Source: Methylobacterium tardum
GTDB taxonomy: Bacteria > Pseudomonadota > Alphaproteobacteria > Rhizobiales > Beijerinckiaceae
Direction of reading: 5' to 3'
Assembly: GCF_023546765.1 (NCBI RefSeq)
Contig: NZ_CP097484.1
Span: 6,692,001-6,756,000, forward strand
DNA: 64,000 nucleotides
Shown here: positions 33,871-41,441 of the stretch, piece by piece
How positions within the stretch are numbered: position 1 is the stretch's first letter
How the letters are laid out: each line of letters begins with the position of its first letter
Program-made: the position numbers and the translations under genes
The notes under the pieces: generated by a model
The model's input: the letters and a program-made list of their open reading frames with translations, nothing else
The model's database searches: none
Told to the model about the DNA's origin: nothing

Positions 33871-33931
33871 GTGATCCCTGAAGCGAGGAGCGCCCCGGCG
33901 GGATTGCCGGGGCGCGGGGGTGGGATCAGGC
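33871..33931. repeat. Intergenic hairpin repeat, copy 2
   Basis: Second copy of the unit at 33546-33616. Its hairpin is perfect: GCGCCCCGGC (33890-33899) and GCCGGGGCGC (33906-33915) with a six-base GGGATT loop. It runs from the stop codon region of the gene at 33926 to the ribosome-binding region of the gene at 33612-33866. Confidence 0.65.
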
Positions 33932-34489
33932 CGCGTCGCGCTCGGCGACGTCGTAGAGGCTGCCGTTCTTCGCGTAGCCGTAGGAGTTCCGGCCGTTCGT
34001 GTCGTAGCCCTCCTCCTTGACGCGGCGGTACAGCGCCTCGGTGCAGGGCCACGCGCGGTAGCCCAGGGTCGCGGCGCAGGCGTCGGCGCCCTGCACGGTC
34101 TGGCACCGGAACGTGCTGCCCTCGTGTCGGATGATCCACTCGTTGTCGCCCTGCTCGACGGTGGCAGGCTGAGTCTGCGTCCAGTAGTGCGCGTCGGCGA
34201 CGGCGAGCTGCTCGCTGCGGCCGACGCCCCAGATGCCCTCGATCTCGTTGGCGGTGAGCTCGGCCGGGAGGGCGATGTAGAACCCGCGCAGGTCCTCGAC
34301 CGGGACGGGGCCGAACTCGGCCTTGAGGCGGGCGAGGAGCTCGTCGGTGGCGGACTCGTAGTCGGCGCCCTCCGGGGTATCGTAGGCGATGTGCTCGCCA
34401 ATGGCCTGGGCGGCCAGGTCGCGGTCGATCTGCGTGGTGGCAGCCTTCCAGGCGGCGATGGCGGTGTCGAGGGTGTTCTTGCTGGTCAA
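33926..34489 (-). CDS. Hypothetical accessory protein
   Basis: A 187-residue soluble protein starting MTSKNTLDTAIAAWKAATTQ. A helical N-terminus is followed by DELLARLKAEFGPVPVED and a beta-rich second half (NEWIIRHEGSTFRCQTV, then GYRAWPCTEALYRRVKEEGY). Two cysteines are present. It is the first gene of the leftward operon, with a promoter likely in 34490-34560 where the DNA is AT-richer. Function unknown; no family recognised. Confidence 0.6.
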   Translation of the reverse strand: MTSKNTLDTAIAAWKAATTQIDRDLAAQAIGEHIAYDTPEGADYESATDELLARLKAEFGPVPVEDLRGFYIALPAELTANEIEGIWGVGRSEQLAVADAHYWTQTQPATVEQGDNEWIIRHEGSTFRCQTVQGADACAATLGYRAWPCTEALYRRVKEEGYDTNGRNSYGYAKNGSLYDVAERDAA

Positions 34490-34802
34490 GGGAGTGCCTC
34501 TTCTTGTTCCCTGGGTCGGTGAGAACCGGCCAAGTGTCTGTATTTAGCAGACACGGTTTGGATTGCAAGGGGGGCTCTGTGATCCCCGATCACACAACAT
34601 TCGACGAATCTTCCGCCCTGATCGAGGATGCCCTCCTCACTTTCCGCCGGGCACGGTCGGGAGCCCGCGCGGTGCCACGTGCGGGGGCCCATCCCAGGGG
34701 GCCTTGTCCGGGACTGCGAGGGGTCCCGCGTGGCAGTGCGGGGCCCCTTTCTCGTGGGTACCCCCTAGGCGAATCCGGAATTCCTGCTTCGATCGAGGGC
34801 GA
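34490..34802. other. Divergent intergenic region
   Basis: About 310 bases hold the presumed promoter of the leftward operon (AT-richer, about 34540-34560) and GC-rich inverted and direct repeats around 34680-34760 (two similar GTGCGGGG blocks). No protein gene is convincing: the open frames here are Arg/Pro/Gly-rich. A TCTGTATTTAGCAGAC palindrome at about 34534-34550 (GTCTG with CAGAC arms) may be an operator. Confidence 0.4.
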
Positions 34803-34878
34803 GCCCCGGCAGCTGACCCGGTGATAGCGCCACGCTGAAAACGTGGAGAGAGACGTTCGACTCGTCTCCGGGGCACCA
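34803..34878 (+). tRNA. tRNA-Phe(GAA)-like gene, divergent
   Basis: The segment folds as a complete cloverleaf. Acceptor stem GCCCCGG (34803-34809) pairs perfectly with CCGGGGC (34868-34874) and is followed by A and an encoded CCA. D arm GCTG/TAGC with a loop containing GG; anticodon stem CCACG/CGTGG (34830-34846) with loop CTGAAAA, giving anticodon GAA after U33; T arm AGACG/CGTCT with loop TTCGACT. Deviations: C instead of T at position 8, C at 15 and a four-base variable loop. It lies inside the accessory island, 22 bases before a rightward operon, and is likely an element-borne or decaying tRNA rather than the main tRNA-Phe. Confidence 0.75.
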
Positions 34879-34900
34879 ACGGTTTCGAGGGGGACCGGAC

Positions 34901-35224
34901 GTGTTTCAGGCTGCAGCACTCGCGATGGCGCTCGCGAAAGGACTTGGCGCCAGCAAGCCGCGAGCGCCTGCCCGGGAGCCGGAGACGCACGACTATTCCA
35001 GGCCACGGTGGGGGCACGCCTGCAACACCCTCAGGGTGATCGAGGAAGGCCAGCACCTCAGGGTCTCCGGCTTCGGCCATGGGGTCAGCGCCGGCGACTA
35101 CCTCATCCTCCCAAACGATGGGGAAACCACCCGCTATCGCGTCGACACGATCCGGTACCAGGACGACCCCCGCGACATGTGGTTTGCCGACCTCACGTTC
35201 GCCCCGCGTTCGACGGAGGCCTGA
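34901..35224 (+). CDS. Hypothetical accessory protein
   Basis: A 107-residue protein, GTG start at 34901 (an ATG at 34925 is possible). The C-terminal two thirds (NTLRVIEEGQHLRVSGFGHG, VSAGDYLILPNDGE, then YRVDTIRYQDDPRDMWFADL) form a clear beta-rich domain like small RNA- or ligand-binding barrels. First gene of the rightward operon, four-base gap before the next gene. A family resembling DUF-type proteins of phage and plasmid DNA is likely, but none was recognised. Confidence 0.6.
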   Translation: MFQAAALAMALAKGLGASKPRAPAREPETHDYSRPRWGHACNTLRVIEEGQHLRVSGFGHGVSAGDYLILPNDGETTRYRVDTIRYQDDPRDMWFADLTFAPRSTEA

Positions 35225-35227
35225 GCC

Positions 35228-35689
35228 ATGGCGAACGAGACCACACTCCGGCTGACCGTCTCCGGACCCGAGGCCTCCATCGCCGACTTCCGGGCAGCCC
35301 ACATCGTCGAGAACACGAACCTGGGCTACGCCGGCTCCCCGGTCCGCCTGAGCTTCGAGACGTTCGCCGCGTACCCTTCCGGCGAGGGCCGGAACTGGGC
35401 CTACAAGTGTTGGGGCAGCGCCTACAACGCCGGGTACTTCGAGTTCATCCGGGACGAGCCCTGCCTGATCGAGTGCCGGTTCTGTGCCTACGACGATGAC
35501 GCCCGGCCGATCTTCGAGGCCATCGCGCGCCTGTTCCCCGACCTGTCCGGCACCATCGAGGGCGAGGAGGAAGGAGGGTCCTACTGCCTCTCCGGCTGGA
35601 TCAGGGACGGCGGCTACACGATGGAGGAGTTCGCCTGGTCGAGGGAGCATTACGCCAAGGTGCACGGACGCCCGTACGAGGATCCCTAG
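35228..35689 (+). CDS. Api92/DUF1281-like protein
   Basis: A 153-residue protein starting MANETTLRLTVSGPEASIAD. The segment EGRNWAYKCWGSAYNAGYFE is close to the W-x2-K-W-G-x3-N-A signature of DUF1281 (Api92-like) proteins encoded on plasmids, phages and conjugative elements. A ferredoxin-like fold is proposed for the family, with strands such as CLIECRFCAYD and a C-terminal YCLSGWIRDGG. No catalytic residues are known. Supports a mobile-element origin of the cluster. Confidence 0.65.
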   Translation: MANETTLRLTVSGPEASIADFRAAHIVENTNLGYAGSPVRLSFETFAAYPSGEGRNWAYKCWGSAYNAGYFEFIRDEPCLIECRFCAYDDDARPIFEAIARLFPDLSGTIEGEEEGGSYCLSGWIRDGGYTMEEFAWSREHYAKVHGRPYEDP

Positions 35690-35706
35690 GACGAGGCTGC
35701 TTGACC

Positions 35707-36048
35707 ATGGGCACCCAGCACACGGTCTTCGCGCGCGACGGGTTCGAGGTCTGTCTCAACGAGGGCAGCAACGAGTTTCACATCATGCTCAGGGCCTCGG
35801 ACGAGGCGGACACCCGGCAGGTCTGCGCCTGGGGCGTCGACGGCGGCCCGGCAGTCCGGAAGGCGGCCGCCTACGGCAACCCACGGCTCACGACCGACGA
35901 CCTCGTCGCGATGGCCGTCGAGATGATCCGGGTCGCCTCGGTCTGGGTCTGGGACGAGCGCGCCCTGCTCGACGCGGCCGCCCTCATGGTCATGGAACTC
36001 GCCGAGGCCGCGCCGCGGATGGACCCCATCGAGGACGAGGAGGACTGA
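35707..36048 (+). CDS. Hypothetical accessory protein
   Basis: A 113-residue soluble protein starting MGTQHTVFARDGFEVCLNEG. The first half is beta-rich (NEFHIMLRASDEADTRQV), the second half helical (DDLVAMAVEMIRVASVWVWD, then LLDAAALMVMELAEAA) and ends in an acidic tail (DPIEDEED). It follows the DUF1281-like gene by 17 bases. Function unknown, no family recognised. Confidence 0.58.
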   Translation: MGTQHTVFARDGFEVCLNEGSNEFHIMLRASDEADTRQVCAWGVDGGPAVRKAAAYGNPRLTTDDLVAMAVEMIRVASVWVWDERALLDAAALMVMELAEAAPRMDPIEDEED

Positions 36049-36050
36049 CC

Positions 36051-36353
36051 ATGGGCCCCTACAACCACCTCCTCGATGGCGACGCCTGTCGGCGGATCCA
36101 GGGCCTGCCCCGGCACGAGCCCCTCGAACTCGTCTCCCTGCCGGTCGATCTGGCCGCCGCTCCGTCGAAGCCCGGCGAGGTGGTGTCGGGGATCCAGTTC
36201 GACGCCGAGGGGAGCCCGACTGCCTACGTCATCGCGCTCGACATGACGCCGTTCGCAGACGAGATGGCGGCCGCCCTGGCGCCCCTGTTCGAGCGTCCGC
36301 CCGCCAGGACCAAGGACGCCGATCTTCCGGCGGTGTGGTCCGCCCATGGCTAG
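36051..36353 (+). CDS. Hypothetical accessory protein
   Basis: A 100-residue protein starting MGPYNHLLDGDACRRIQGLP. Its start lies two bases after the preceding stop and its end overlaps the next start by eight bases, so it is clearly part of the operon. It contains a YVIALDMTPFADEMAAALAP stretch and a short C-terminal basic tail. No motif recognised; function unknown. Confidence 0.56.
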   Translation: MGPYNHLLDGDACRRIQGLPRHEPLELVSLPVDLAAAPSKPGEVVSGIQFDAEGSPTAYVIALDMTPFADEMAAALAPLFERPPARTKDADLPAVWSAHG

Positions 36354-36954
36354 GCGCAGCACCGCAGGCACCGACCGGCTGAAGGTGGAGGTCGGCGCTG
36401 CCGAGGTCGCCTACCGGCTCGAGGAGGCCAAGCGCCTCGTCGAGGCGATCCCCGCGATGCGCCGGTGTATCGCCTCGATCGACCCATCGACGGCCGAGAT
36501 CAACAATGACTGGCTCGCCTGCATGATCGCGGAGCACCTGCTCGGCTGGCGGGACGCGGAGATCCCGGTCGACGCGAGGGGCGAGAATGCCTGCCAGGTC
36601 CTGACCCAGACGGGCAGCCTGCCCGAGGGATGGGTGCCGAACCCCATCGGGCGCTACGCGCGAGGGGTGTTCCTCCCGACCGTGTTCGGCGACCAGCGCC
36701 GGCGCCTGCTCTGGTTCTCCGGGATCCCCGAGGCCCTGAAGCTCGCCCGGACCCTGCTGCGGGTGCCCCAGGGCGGCCTGATGTGGTCGCGTGACTTCGG
36801 CGGCCGCTTCACGCTGGCCGCCCGGAACCCCCTGGAACCCTGGTCGTGCCAGTCGGGGCCGCATTGCGCGACCGACGCGCTGGCGGTGATCGACGCCGCG
36901 CTCACCGGGGTGCTGGCTCGCGCCGAGGCGACCATCGAGGCGACGGAGACCTGA
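36346..36954 (+). CDS. Hypothetical accessory protein, weak phage ABA-sandwich resemblance
   Basis: A 202-residue protein starting MARRSTAGTDRLKVEVGAAE. A helical N-terminus is followed by NDWLACMIAEHLLGWRDAEI and, near the end, WSCQSGPHCATDALAVIDAA. A tryptophan-containing start and a C-terminal helix after an alanine/threonine/aspartate turn are reminiscent of phage ABA-sandwich (DUF2591-type) proteins, but the match is weak. A GDQRRRLLWFSG segment is distinctive. It overlaps the gene before it by eight bases. Function unknown. Confidence 0.55.
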   Translation: MARRSTAGTDRLKVEVGAAEVAYRLEEAKRLVEAIPAMRRCIASIDPSTAEINNDWLACMIAEHLLGWRDAEIPVDARGENACQVLTQTGSLPEGWVPNPIGRYARGVFLPTVFGDQRRRLLWFSGIPEALKLARTLLRVPQGGLMWSRDFGGRFTLAARNPLEPWSCQSGPHCATDALAVIDAALTGVLARAEATIEATET

Positions 36955-36955
36955 C

Positions 36956-37204
36956 ATGCCCACCATCCCCGTCCGCATCACTTCGTTCGAGTCTGACGAG
37001 GCCGCTTGCACCTGGTCCGTCACGTTCGACGTGATCGAGCCCGATCCCTGCGCGGCCGCCATGGTCATCGCCGGGGGGCGGCCGGTGCTGGCGCGGTCCT
37101 GCGCCACGTGCTTCGACCAGCCCGCGCCGCCGGCGGAGTGCCCGTTCTGCCATGGATCCGGCGACCCGTGCCGGCCGGGGGCTACCGTCGCGAGGAAGGC
37201 ATGA
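36956..37204 (+). CDS. Small protein with zinc-ribbon-like C-terminus
   Basis: An 82-residue protein starting MPTIPVRITSFESDEAACTW. The second half has CATCF and, 14 residues later, CPFCHGSGDPC: two CxxC pairs, the second in a DnaJ-like C-x-x-C-x-G-x-G setting. This is a likely zinc-binding ribbon. Its stop overlaps the next start by four bases (ATGA). Possibly a nucleic-acid or protein adaptor of the island; no family recognised. Confidence 0.58.
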   Translation: MPTIPVRITSFESDEAACTWSVTFDVIEPDPCAAAMVIAGGRPVLARSCATCFDQPAPPAECPFCHGSGDPCRPGATVARKA

Positions 37205-37487
37205 GCGCCACCGGGTACTTCGGCCCATACATGCTGGGGCAGGCGCTGGCGTCTGAGCCGGGGGCCAGCGTGGGCATCCCGTACGCCTTCCTGTTGCAGA
37301 TCGCCAAGGCGGCGATGGACGCCGGCGTCTGGGTGCCGCCACCAGCGTCCCGGTCGAGGATGCTCTCGACACTTTCGCCGCCGGGATGCGGTTCAAGCCG
37401 GAAGGCGAGACGGTCCTGTGTGACGGCTCCGACGTCGAGGAACGCACCGTCTACCCCGACGGCAGCTACTCGACGCGGCTGGACTGA
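37201..37487 (+). pseudogene. Hypothetical accessory protein interrupted by a frameshift
   Basis: Starting at ATG 37201 the peptide MSATGYFGPYMLGQALASEP continues to AKAAMDAGVWVP, then loses frame. In the next frame the sequence continues coherently as TSVPVEDALDTFAAGMRFKP and GETVLCDGSDVEERTVYPDG, ending STRLD with a stop at 37485-37487. One base is missing in a CCGCCACC stretch (about 37331-37345). The intact protein would be about 95 residues. Its 3' end overlaps the convergent gene by about 22 bases. Function unknown. Confidence 0.55.
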
Positions 37488-37705
37488 GGGAGCCTCGCGA
37501 GCCCCTCCCGCACGGCCGCCTCGACGGCGTCGCCCAGGCCGTCCGTCTCGCGACCATGCTCCCGCGTCTCGTACAGGCTGGCGGGCTCGCCCTGACGCTC
37601 CACGAGGACCGTTGAACGGCGGGGCCCGACCATCACGCGCACGACGACGTCGACGTATCGGCCAGCGCCGGGGCCGTCCTCGACCGGGTAGAGGGGCTTG
37701 CTCAT
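37466..37705 (-). CDS. Small hypothetical protein
   Basis: A 79-residue protein starting MSKPLYPVEDGPGAGRYVDV, with a beta-strand VVVRVMVGPRRSTVLVERQG and a helical end (GLGDAVEAAVREGLARL). It converges with the rightward operon and overlaps its last gene at the 3' ends. Function unknown. Confidence 0.52.
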   Translation of the reverse strand: MSKPLYPVEDGPGAGRYVDVVVRVMVGPRRSTVLVERQGEPASLYETREHGRETDGLGDAVEAAVREGLARLPQSSRVE

Positions 37706-37738
37706 GCCGGCAGGGTCGCAGCTCGCCCACGAAAGCGA

Positions 37739-37765
37739 AAGGGCCCGGGGAAGCCCCGAGCCCTT
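37739..37765. terminator. Strong hairpin in the island/core junction
   Basis: AAGGGC and CGGGG arms pair with CCCCG and GCCCTT (37739-37765) around an AAG loop, with one C/A mismatch. The run is followed by T-containing DNA on both sides, so it could stop transcription in either direction. The surrounding 37706-38069 stretch holds no gene. Confidence 0.5.
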
Positions 37766-38069
37766 CGTTGCCACCTGTCGAGGCTTGCCGCCTGTTGCAG
37801 CCCGCCGGCCGGGACCTTGGCCTCCCCTGATTTCCGTCATCATCGCGATGGCTCCCGCCGAACGAGTGGCCACCGTCCGTGATCGGCGTCCTGTGCTTAG
37901 ACGAACAGCCTGACCTCGACAGTCGGGGGCGATGATCGCCTGGGCGGGGGATTCGTCAACTCCGGCGGCGGCGCCCCTGATTCGGGCGGTGCCGGCGGAA
38001 AAGGTGGTATCGATGTGGTATCGCCCGGTTCGCGCCCCGGGCGGGGCTAGGCTAAGTGCCTGAAGATGC

Positions 38070-38144
38070 TGGAGCGGGCGATCGGGATCGAACCGACGAC
38101 ATTCAGCTTGGGAAGCTGACGTTCTACCACTGAACTACGCCCGC
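38070..38144 (-). tRNA. tRNA-Gly(CCC)
   Basis: A complete cloverleaf on the minus strand. Acceptor GCGGGCG (38138-38144) pairs perfectly with CGCCCGC (38074-38080), discriminator T and an encoded CCA at 38070-38072. The D arm contains AGTTCAGTGGTAGAAC, the anticodon stem TCAGC/GCTGA carries loop TTCCCAA with anticodon CCC, and the T arm contains GGTTCGATCCC. It marks the border between the accessory region on its left and the core-like genes on its right; tRNA genes are common integration sites. Confidence 0.93.
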
Positions 38145-38376
38145 CGACATGGACGTCACGGATCATCGGGGCGGAACCGACGGTCCGCGCGCGACCCCTG
38201 CGCTCATGCACGGCCATGGTCTAGCAGCCGGACGGCGACGGCGTCAAACGCTTGACCCTGCTTCCGGCCACCTGTGCGGGTGTTCGATCCCGCGCCGTTG
38301 AAGGAACGTCGCGGCGCGCCGGCCGTTTCGCTCCGTTGGAGCGGTCATGCCGCCGGAACGAGGGCCGACAGCGACG

Positions 38377-40146
38377 ATGTGCGGGATCTGCGGTGAGATC
38401 AGCTTCGATGGACCGGCCGATCCCGCTGCCGTCCAGGCCATGGTGGGCTGCTTGCGCGCGCGCGGCCCGGATGGCGAGGGCCTGTTCGGCTCCGGCCGCG
38501 TCGTCTTCGGCCACCGCCGGCTGAAGATCATCGACTTGTCCGAGGCCGGTCAGCAGCCGATGGTCGATCCGGGCCTCGGGCTGGCGATCGTCTTCAACGG
38601 CTGCATCTACAATTTTCGCGCGCTGCGCGCCGAGCTGGAGGCGAAAGGCTACGTCTTCTTCTCGACGAGCGACACCGAGGTCGTGCTCAAGGCCTATCAC
38701 GCCTGGGGACCGGCCTGCGTCGAGCGGTTCTACGGCATGTTCGCCTTCGCCGTCCTGGAGCGCGACTCCGGACGCGTCGTGCTCGCGCGTGATCGGCTCG
38801 GGGTCAAACCCCTCTACTACAGCGCGGTGAAGGGTCGCTTCCGCTTCGCCTCGTCACTCCCGGCCCTGCTCGCGGCCGGCGACGTCGACACGGCGATCGA
38901 TCCGGCGGCGCTCCACCATTACATGAGCTGGCACGCGGGCGTGCCGGCGCCGCTGACCATCCTCAAGGGTGTCCGCAAGCTCGCGCCGGCGACGATCCTG
39001 ACCCTGGAGAAGGACGGCACCCGGCACGAAAAGACCTACTGGACGGTCACGATCGGCCCGCGCGAGGCCGATCGCGGCATGACCGAGGCCGATTGGCGCG
39101 ACGCCGTCCTCGAGACCCTCGGCACGGCGGTTGAGCGCCGGCAAGTCGCCGATGTGCCCACCGGCGTCCTCCTGTCGGGCGGGCTCGACAGTTCGCTCCT
39201 CGTCGCGCTCCTGGCCCGCAACGGCCAGACCGGGCTGAAGACCTTCTCGGTCGGGTTCGACGCCGTGAACGGCGTCGAGGGTGATGAGTTCAAGTACTCG
39301 GACATCATCGCCCGCACCTTCGAGACCGATCACACCAAGGTTGCCGTGGACGGTTCGCGCACGCTGGAGGCGCTGCCCGCGGCGATCGCCGCCATGGCCG
39401 AGCCGCAGATGAGCCACGACGCGGTCGCGTTCCTGCTCCTATCGCAGGAGGTCGCCAAGCACGTGACGGTGATCCAGAGCGGCCAGGGTGCCGACGAGGT
39501 GTTCGGCGGCTACCATTGGTATCCGAAGCTGATGGGCTCGGCGAATCCGGTCTCGGATTATGCCAGAGCGTATTTTGATCGCGACCATGACGAGATGCGC
39601 GAGGCGCTGGCGCCGGACCTAGTGAACGGCGACTACAGCACCGCCTATCTCGAAGCGTTCTTCGCGGACTCAAAAAGCGCCAGCGCCATCGACAAGACGC
39701 TGCAGCTCGATCAGCAGATCATGATGGTCGGCGACCCGGTGAAGCGAGTCGACAACATGACCATGGCCTGCGGTCTCGAAGCGCGCGTCCCGTTCCTGGA
39801 CCACGACCTCGCCGAGCTTGCGGCGCGCATCCCGGCGGATCTGAAGGTCCGCGACGGCGGCAAGTACATCCTCAAGGAAGCCGCCCGTGCGGTCGTTCCC
39901 GCCGAAGTCATCGATCGGAAGAAGGGCTACTTCCCGGTTCCCGCACTGAAGCACATCCGCGGCCCGTTCCTGGACTTCGTCCGCGACGTTCTGGACAGGC
40001 CGGAGGCGCGGGCACGCGGCATCTTCAACCGCGCCTACGTCGACCACCTGCTTGCCGATCCGGACGGCACGCTGACGCCCAAAGGCAATTCCAAGCTCTG
40101 GCAGGTCGCTCTTCTGGAAAGCTGGCTGCAGACCCACGGCGTCTGA
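38377..40146 (+). CDS. asnO: N-acetylglutaminylglutamine amidotransferase (asparagine-synthase type)
   Basis: A 589-residue enzyme. After Met removal Cys2 of MCGICGE is the N-terminal nucleophile of a class II glutaminase domain (about 2-200; FNGCIYN and SDTEVVLKAYHAWG). The C-terminal ATP-pyrophosphatase domain holds the PP-loop LLSGGLDSSLLVALL and the QSGQGADEVFGGYHWYP segment. The sequence follows the subfamily that makes the osmoprotectant dipeptide N-acetylglutaminylglutamine amide, rather than asparagine. The usual partner synthetase (ngg) is not adjacent. An earlier in-frame ATG is rejected because Cys must follow Met. Likely osmotically regulated. Confidence 0.85.
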   Translation: MCGICGEISFDGPADPAAVQAMVGCLRARGPDGEGLFGSGRVVFGHRRLKIIDLSEAGQQPMVDPGLGLAIVFNGCIYNFRALRAELEAKGYVFFSTSDTEVVLKAYHAWGPACVERFYGMFAFAVLERDSGRVVLARDRLGVKPLYYSAVKGRFRFASSLPALLAAGDVDTAIDPAALHHYMSWHAGVPAPLTILKGVRKLAPATILTLEKDGTRHEKTYWTVTIGPREADRGMTEADWRDAVLETLGTAVERRQVADVPTGVLLSGGLDSSLLVALLARNGQTGLKTFSVGFDAVNGVEGDEFKYSDIIARTFETDHTKVAVDGSRTLEALPAAIAAMAEPQMSHDAVAFLLLSQEVAKHVTVIQSGQGADEVFGGYHWYPKLMGSANPVSDYARAYFDRDHDEMREALAPDLVNGDYSTAYLEAFFADSKSASAIDKTLQLDQQIMMVGDPVKRVDNMTMACGLEARVPFLDHDLAELAARIPADLKVRDGGKYILKEAARAVVPAEVIDRKKGYFPVPALKHIRGPFLDFVRDVLDRPEARARGIFNRAYVDHLLADPDGTLTPKGNSKLWQVALLESWLQTHGV

Positions 40147-40267
40147 GGCTGACCGTCGCGGCACGGTTCTCGCGAACGATTGTGATCGACGCGGCGCTCA
40201 AGGTGCCGCGCTTTGTCCACGATCGTCCCGGATCAGCCTCGCGACACGCACCCGGAGAACCCCGTCG

Positions 40268-41092
40268 ATGTGCCGCTGGATCGCCTATGCGGGACGCACA
40301 ATCCCGCTGGAGCATTACGTCACCGAGCCGTCCCACAGCTTGGTCTCGCAAAGCATCCAGGCGCTGGAATCGACGGCGGCGACCAACGGCGACGGCTTCG
40401 GGCTGGGCTGGTACGGGGATCATCCCGAGCCGGGTCGCTATCGCGAGGTGCAGCCAGCCTGGTCTGACGACAACCTGCGCTACCTGTGCCGCCACCTGCA
40501 CTCGCACCTGTTCTTCGCGCATGTGCGGGCCGCGACCGGAACGCCGATCACCCGGCCAAATTGCCATCCCTTCGCGTGCGGGCCGTGGCTGTTCATGCAC
40601 AACGGCTATATCGGCGACTGGAGCCGCCTGCGGCGGCCGGTCGAGGCGATGATTCCCGACGAGCTCTACCCGTCCCGTGCCGGCACGACGGATTCCGAGG
40701 CGATCTTCCTCGGCCTGCTCGGCTGCGGCCTGATGGGCGCGGGACCGCGCCGCGATCCCGTGGAGGCCACGGCGCGCGCGCTCGTGCGGCTCACCGAGTT
40801 GGCGGGCGAACATCCGTTCCGGTTCACGGCCGCTCTCGCGGACGGACGCGATCTCTACGCGTTCCGTTACGCGGCCAACGACAAGGCCAACTCCCTCTAC
40901 TATCGCGCGTCCGACGGCGGTGTCGTCGTCGCGTCCGAGCCGCTCGATCGCGACCACGGCACGTGGACGTCCGTCTCGGAGAACAGCGTCCTCATCGCCC
41001 GGCGCAATCAGCCCGTGGAGATCCTTCCGCTGGCGTCATTCGGCCTGCGAGACACCGCCTCGGACGACCGCCTCCGCCGCCTTCGCGCCTGA
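40268..41092 (+). CDS. Class II glutamine amidotransferase family protein
   Basis: A 274-residue protein with Cys2 as N-terminal nucleophile (MCRWIAYAG). Other glutaminase landmarks are NGDGFGLGWYG, FFAHVRAATG and LFMHNGYIGDW, and STDSEAIF-like TTDSEAIFLGLL. It consists of the amidotransferase domain only, similar to YafJ and EgtC-type proteins. Substrate unknown. It is co-directional with the upstream amidotransferase, about 120 bases downstream, so it may supply or process amide nitrogen in the same metabolism. Confidence 0.85.
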   Translation: MCRWIAYAGRTIPLEHYVTEPSHSLVSQSIQALESTAATNGDGFGLGWYGDHPEPGRYREVQPAWSDDNLRYLCRHLHSHLFFAHVRAATGTPITRPNCHPFACGPWLFMHNGYIGDWSRLRRPVEAMIPDELYPSRAGTTDSEAIFLGLLGCGLMGAGPRRDPVEATARALVRLTELAGEHPFRFTAALADGRDLYAFRYAANDKANSLYYRASDGGVVVASEPLDRDHGTWTSVSENSVLIARRNQPVEILPLASFGLRDTASDDRLRRLRA

Positions 41093-41102
41093 CCCGGCAG
41101 CC

Positions 41103-41441
41103 TCAGGCCACGCGCGACACGCTGCCGGACTGGGAATTGCGCGTCCCGTGCGCGGAATCGTAGGCGCGATTGCGCAGAGCGGTCTCGCTCGGGAGCTGGT
41201 CGATCACGGTACCGGACGAGGGATCGAGCACCTGGAAGACGATCGTGCTGGTGTCCGGGTCCTGAATGTAGCGCGCTTTGCCGCCATTGGTGCCGATATC
41301 GAGCTTCACCGCGGGTTCGAGCGGCGCGGTATTGGTCTCGGGTTCAGGCGCCTTCTGGGTCACGGCGGCTGCAGCCGTGGCTCCGAGGGCGTCGAGGCCC
41401 TGCGGCCCCGATGGCGTGGTCGTTAACGGGCGGATCTCCAT
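41103..41441 (-). CDS. FlaG-like flagellar accessory protein
   Basis: A 112-residue protein starting MEIRPLTTTPSGPQGLDALG. The second half (ARYIQDPDTSTIVFQVLDPS and GTVIDQLPSETALRN) has the FlaG pattern of a strand with D-x-x-T followed by V-x-x-I-P-S/Q-E. The N-terminal half is low complexity. FlaG proteins affect flagellar filament length. No other flagellar gene is in the window. An upstream in-frame start is not supported by composition. Confidence 0.66.
   Translation of the reverse strand: MEIRPLTTTPSGPQGLDALGATAAAAVTQKAPEPETNTAPLEPAVKLDIGTNGGKARYIQDPDTSTIVFQVLDPSSGTVIDQLPSETALRNRAYDSAHGTRNSQSGSVSRVA

Noticed and set aside
34563..34838. Small plus-strand frames before the rightward operon.
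   Set aside because: Arg/Pro/Gly-rich shadow composition, and they run into a folded tRNA-like structure.
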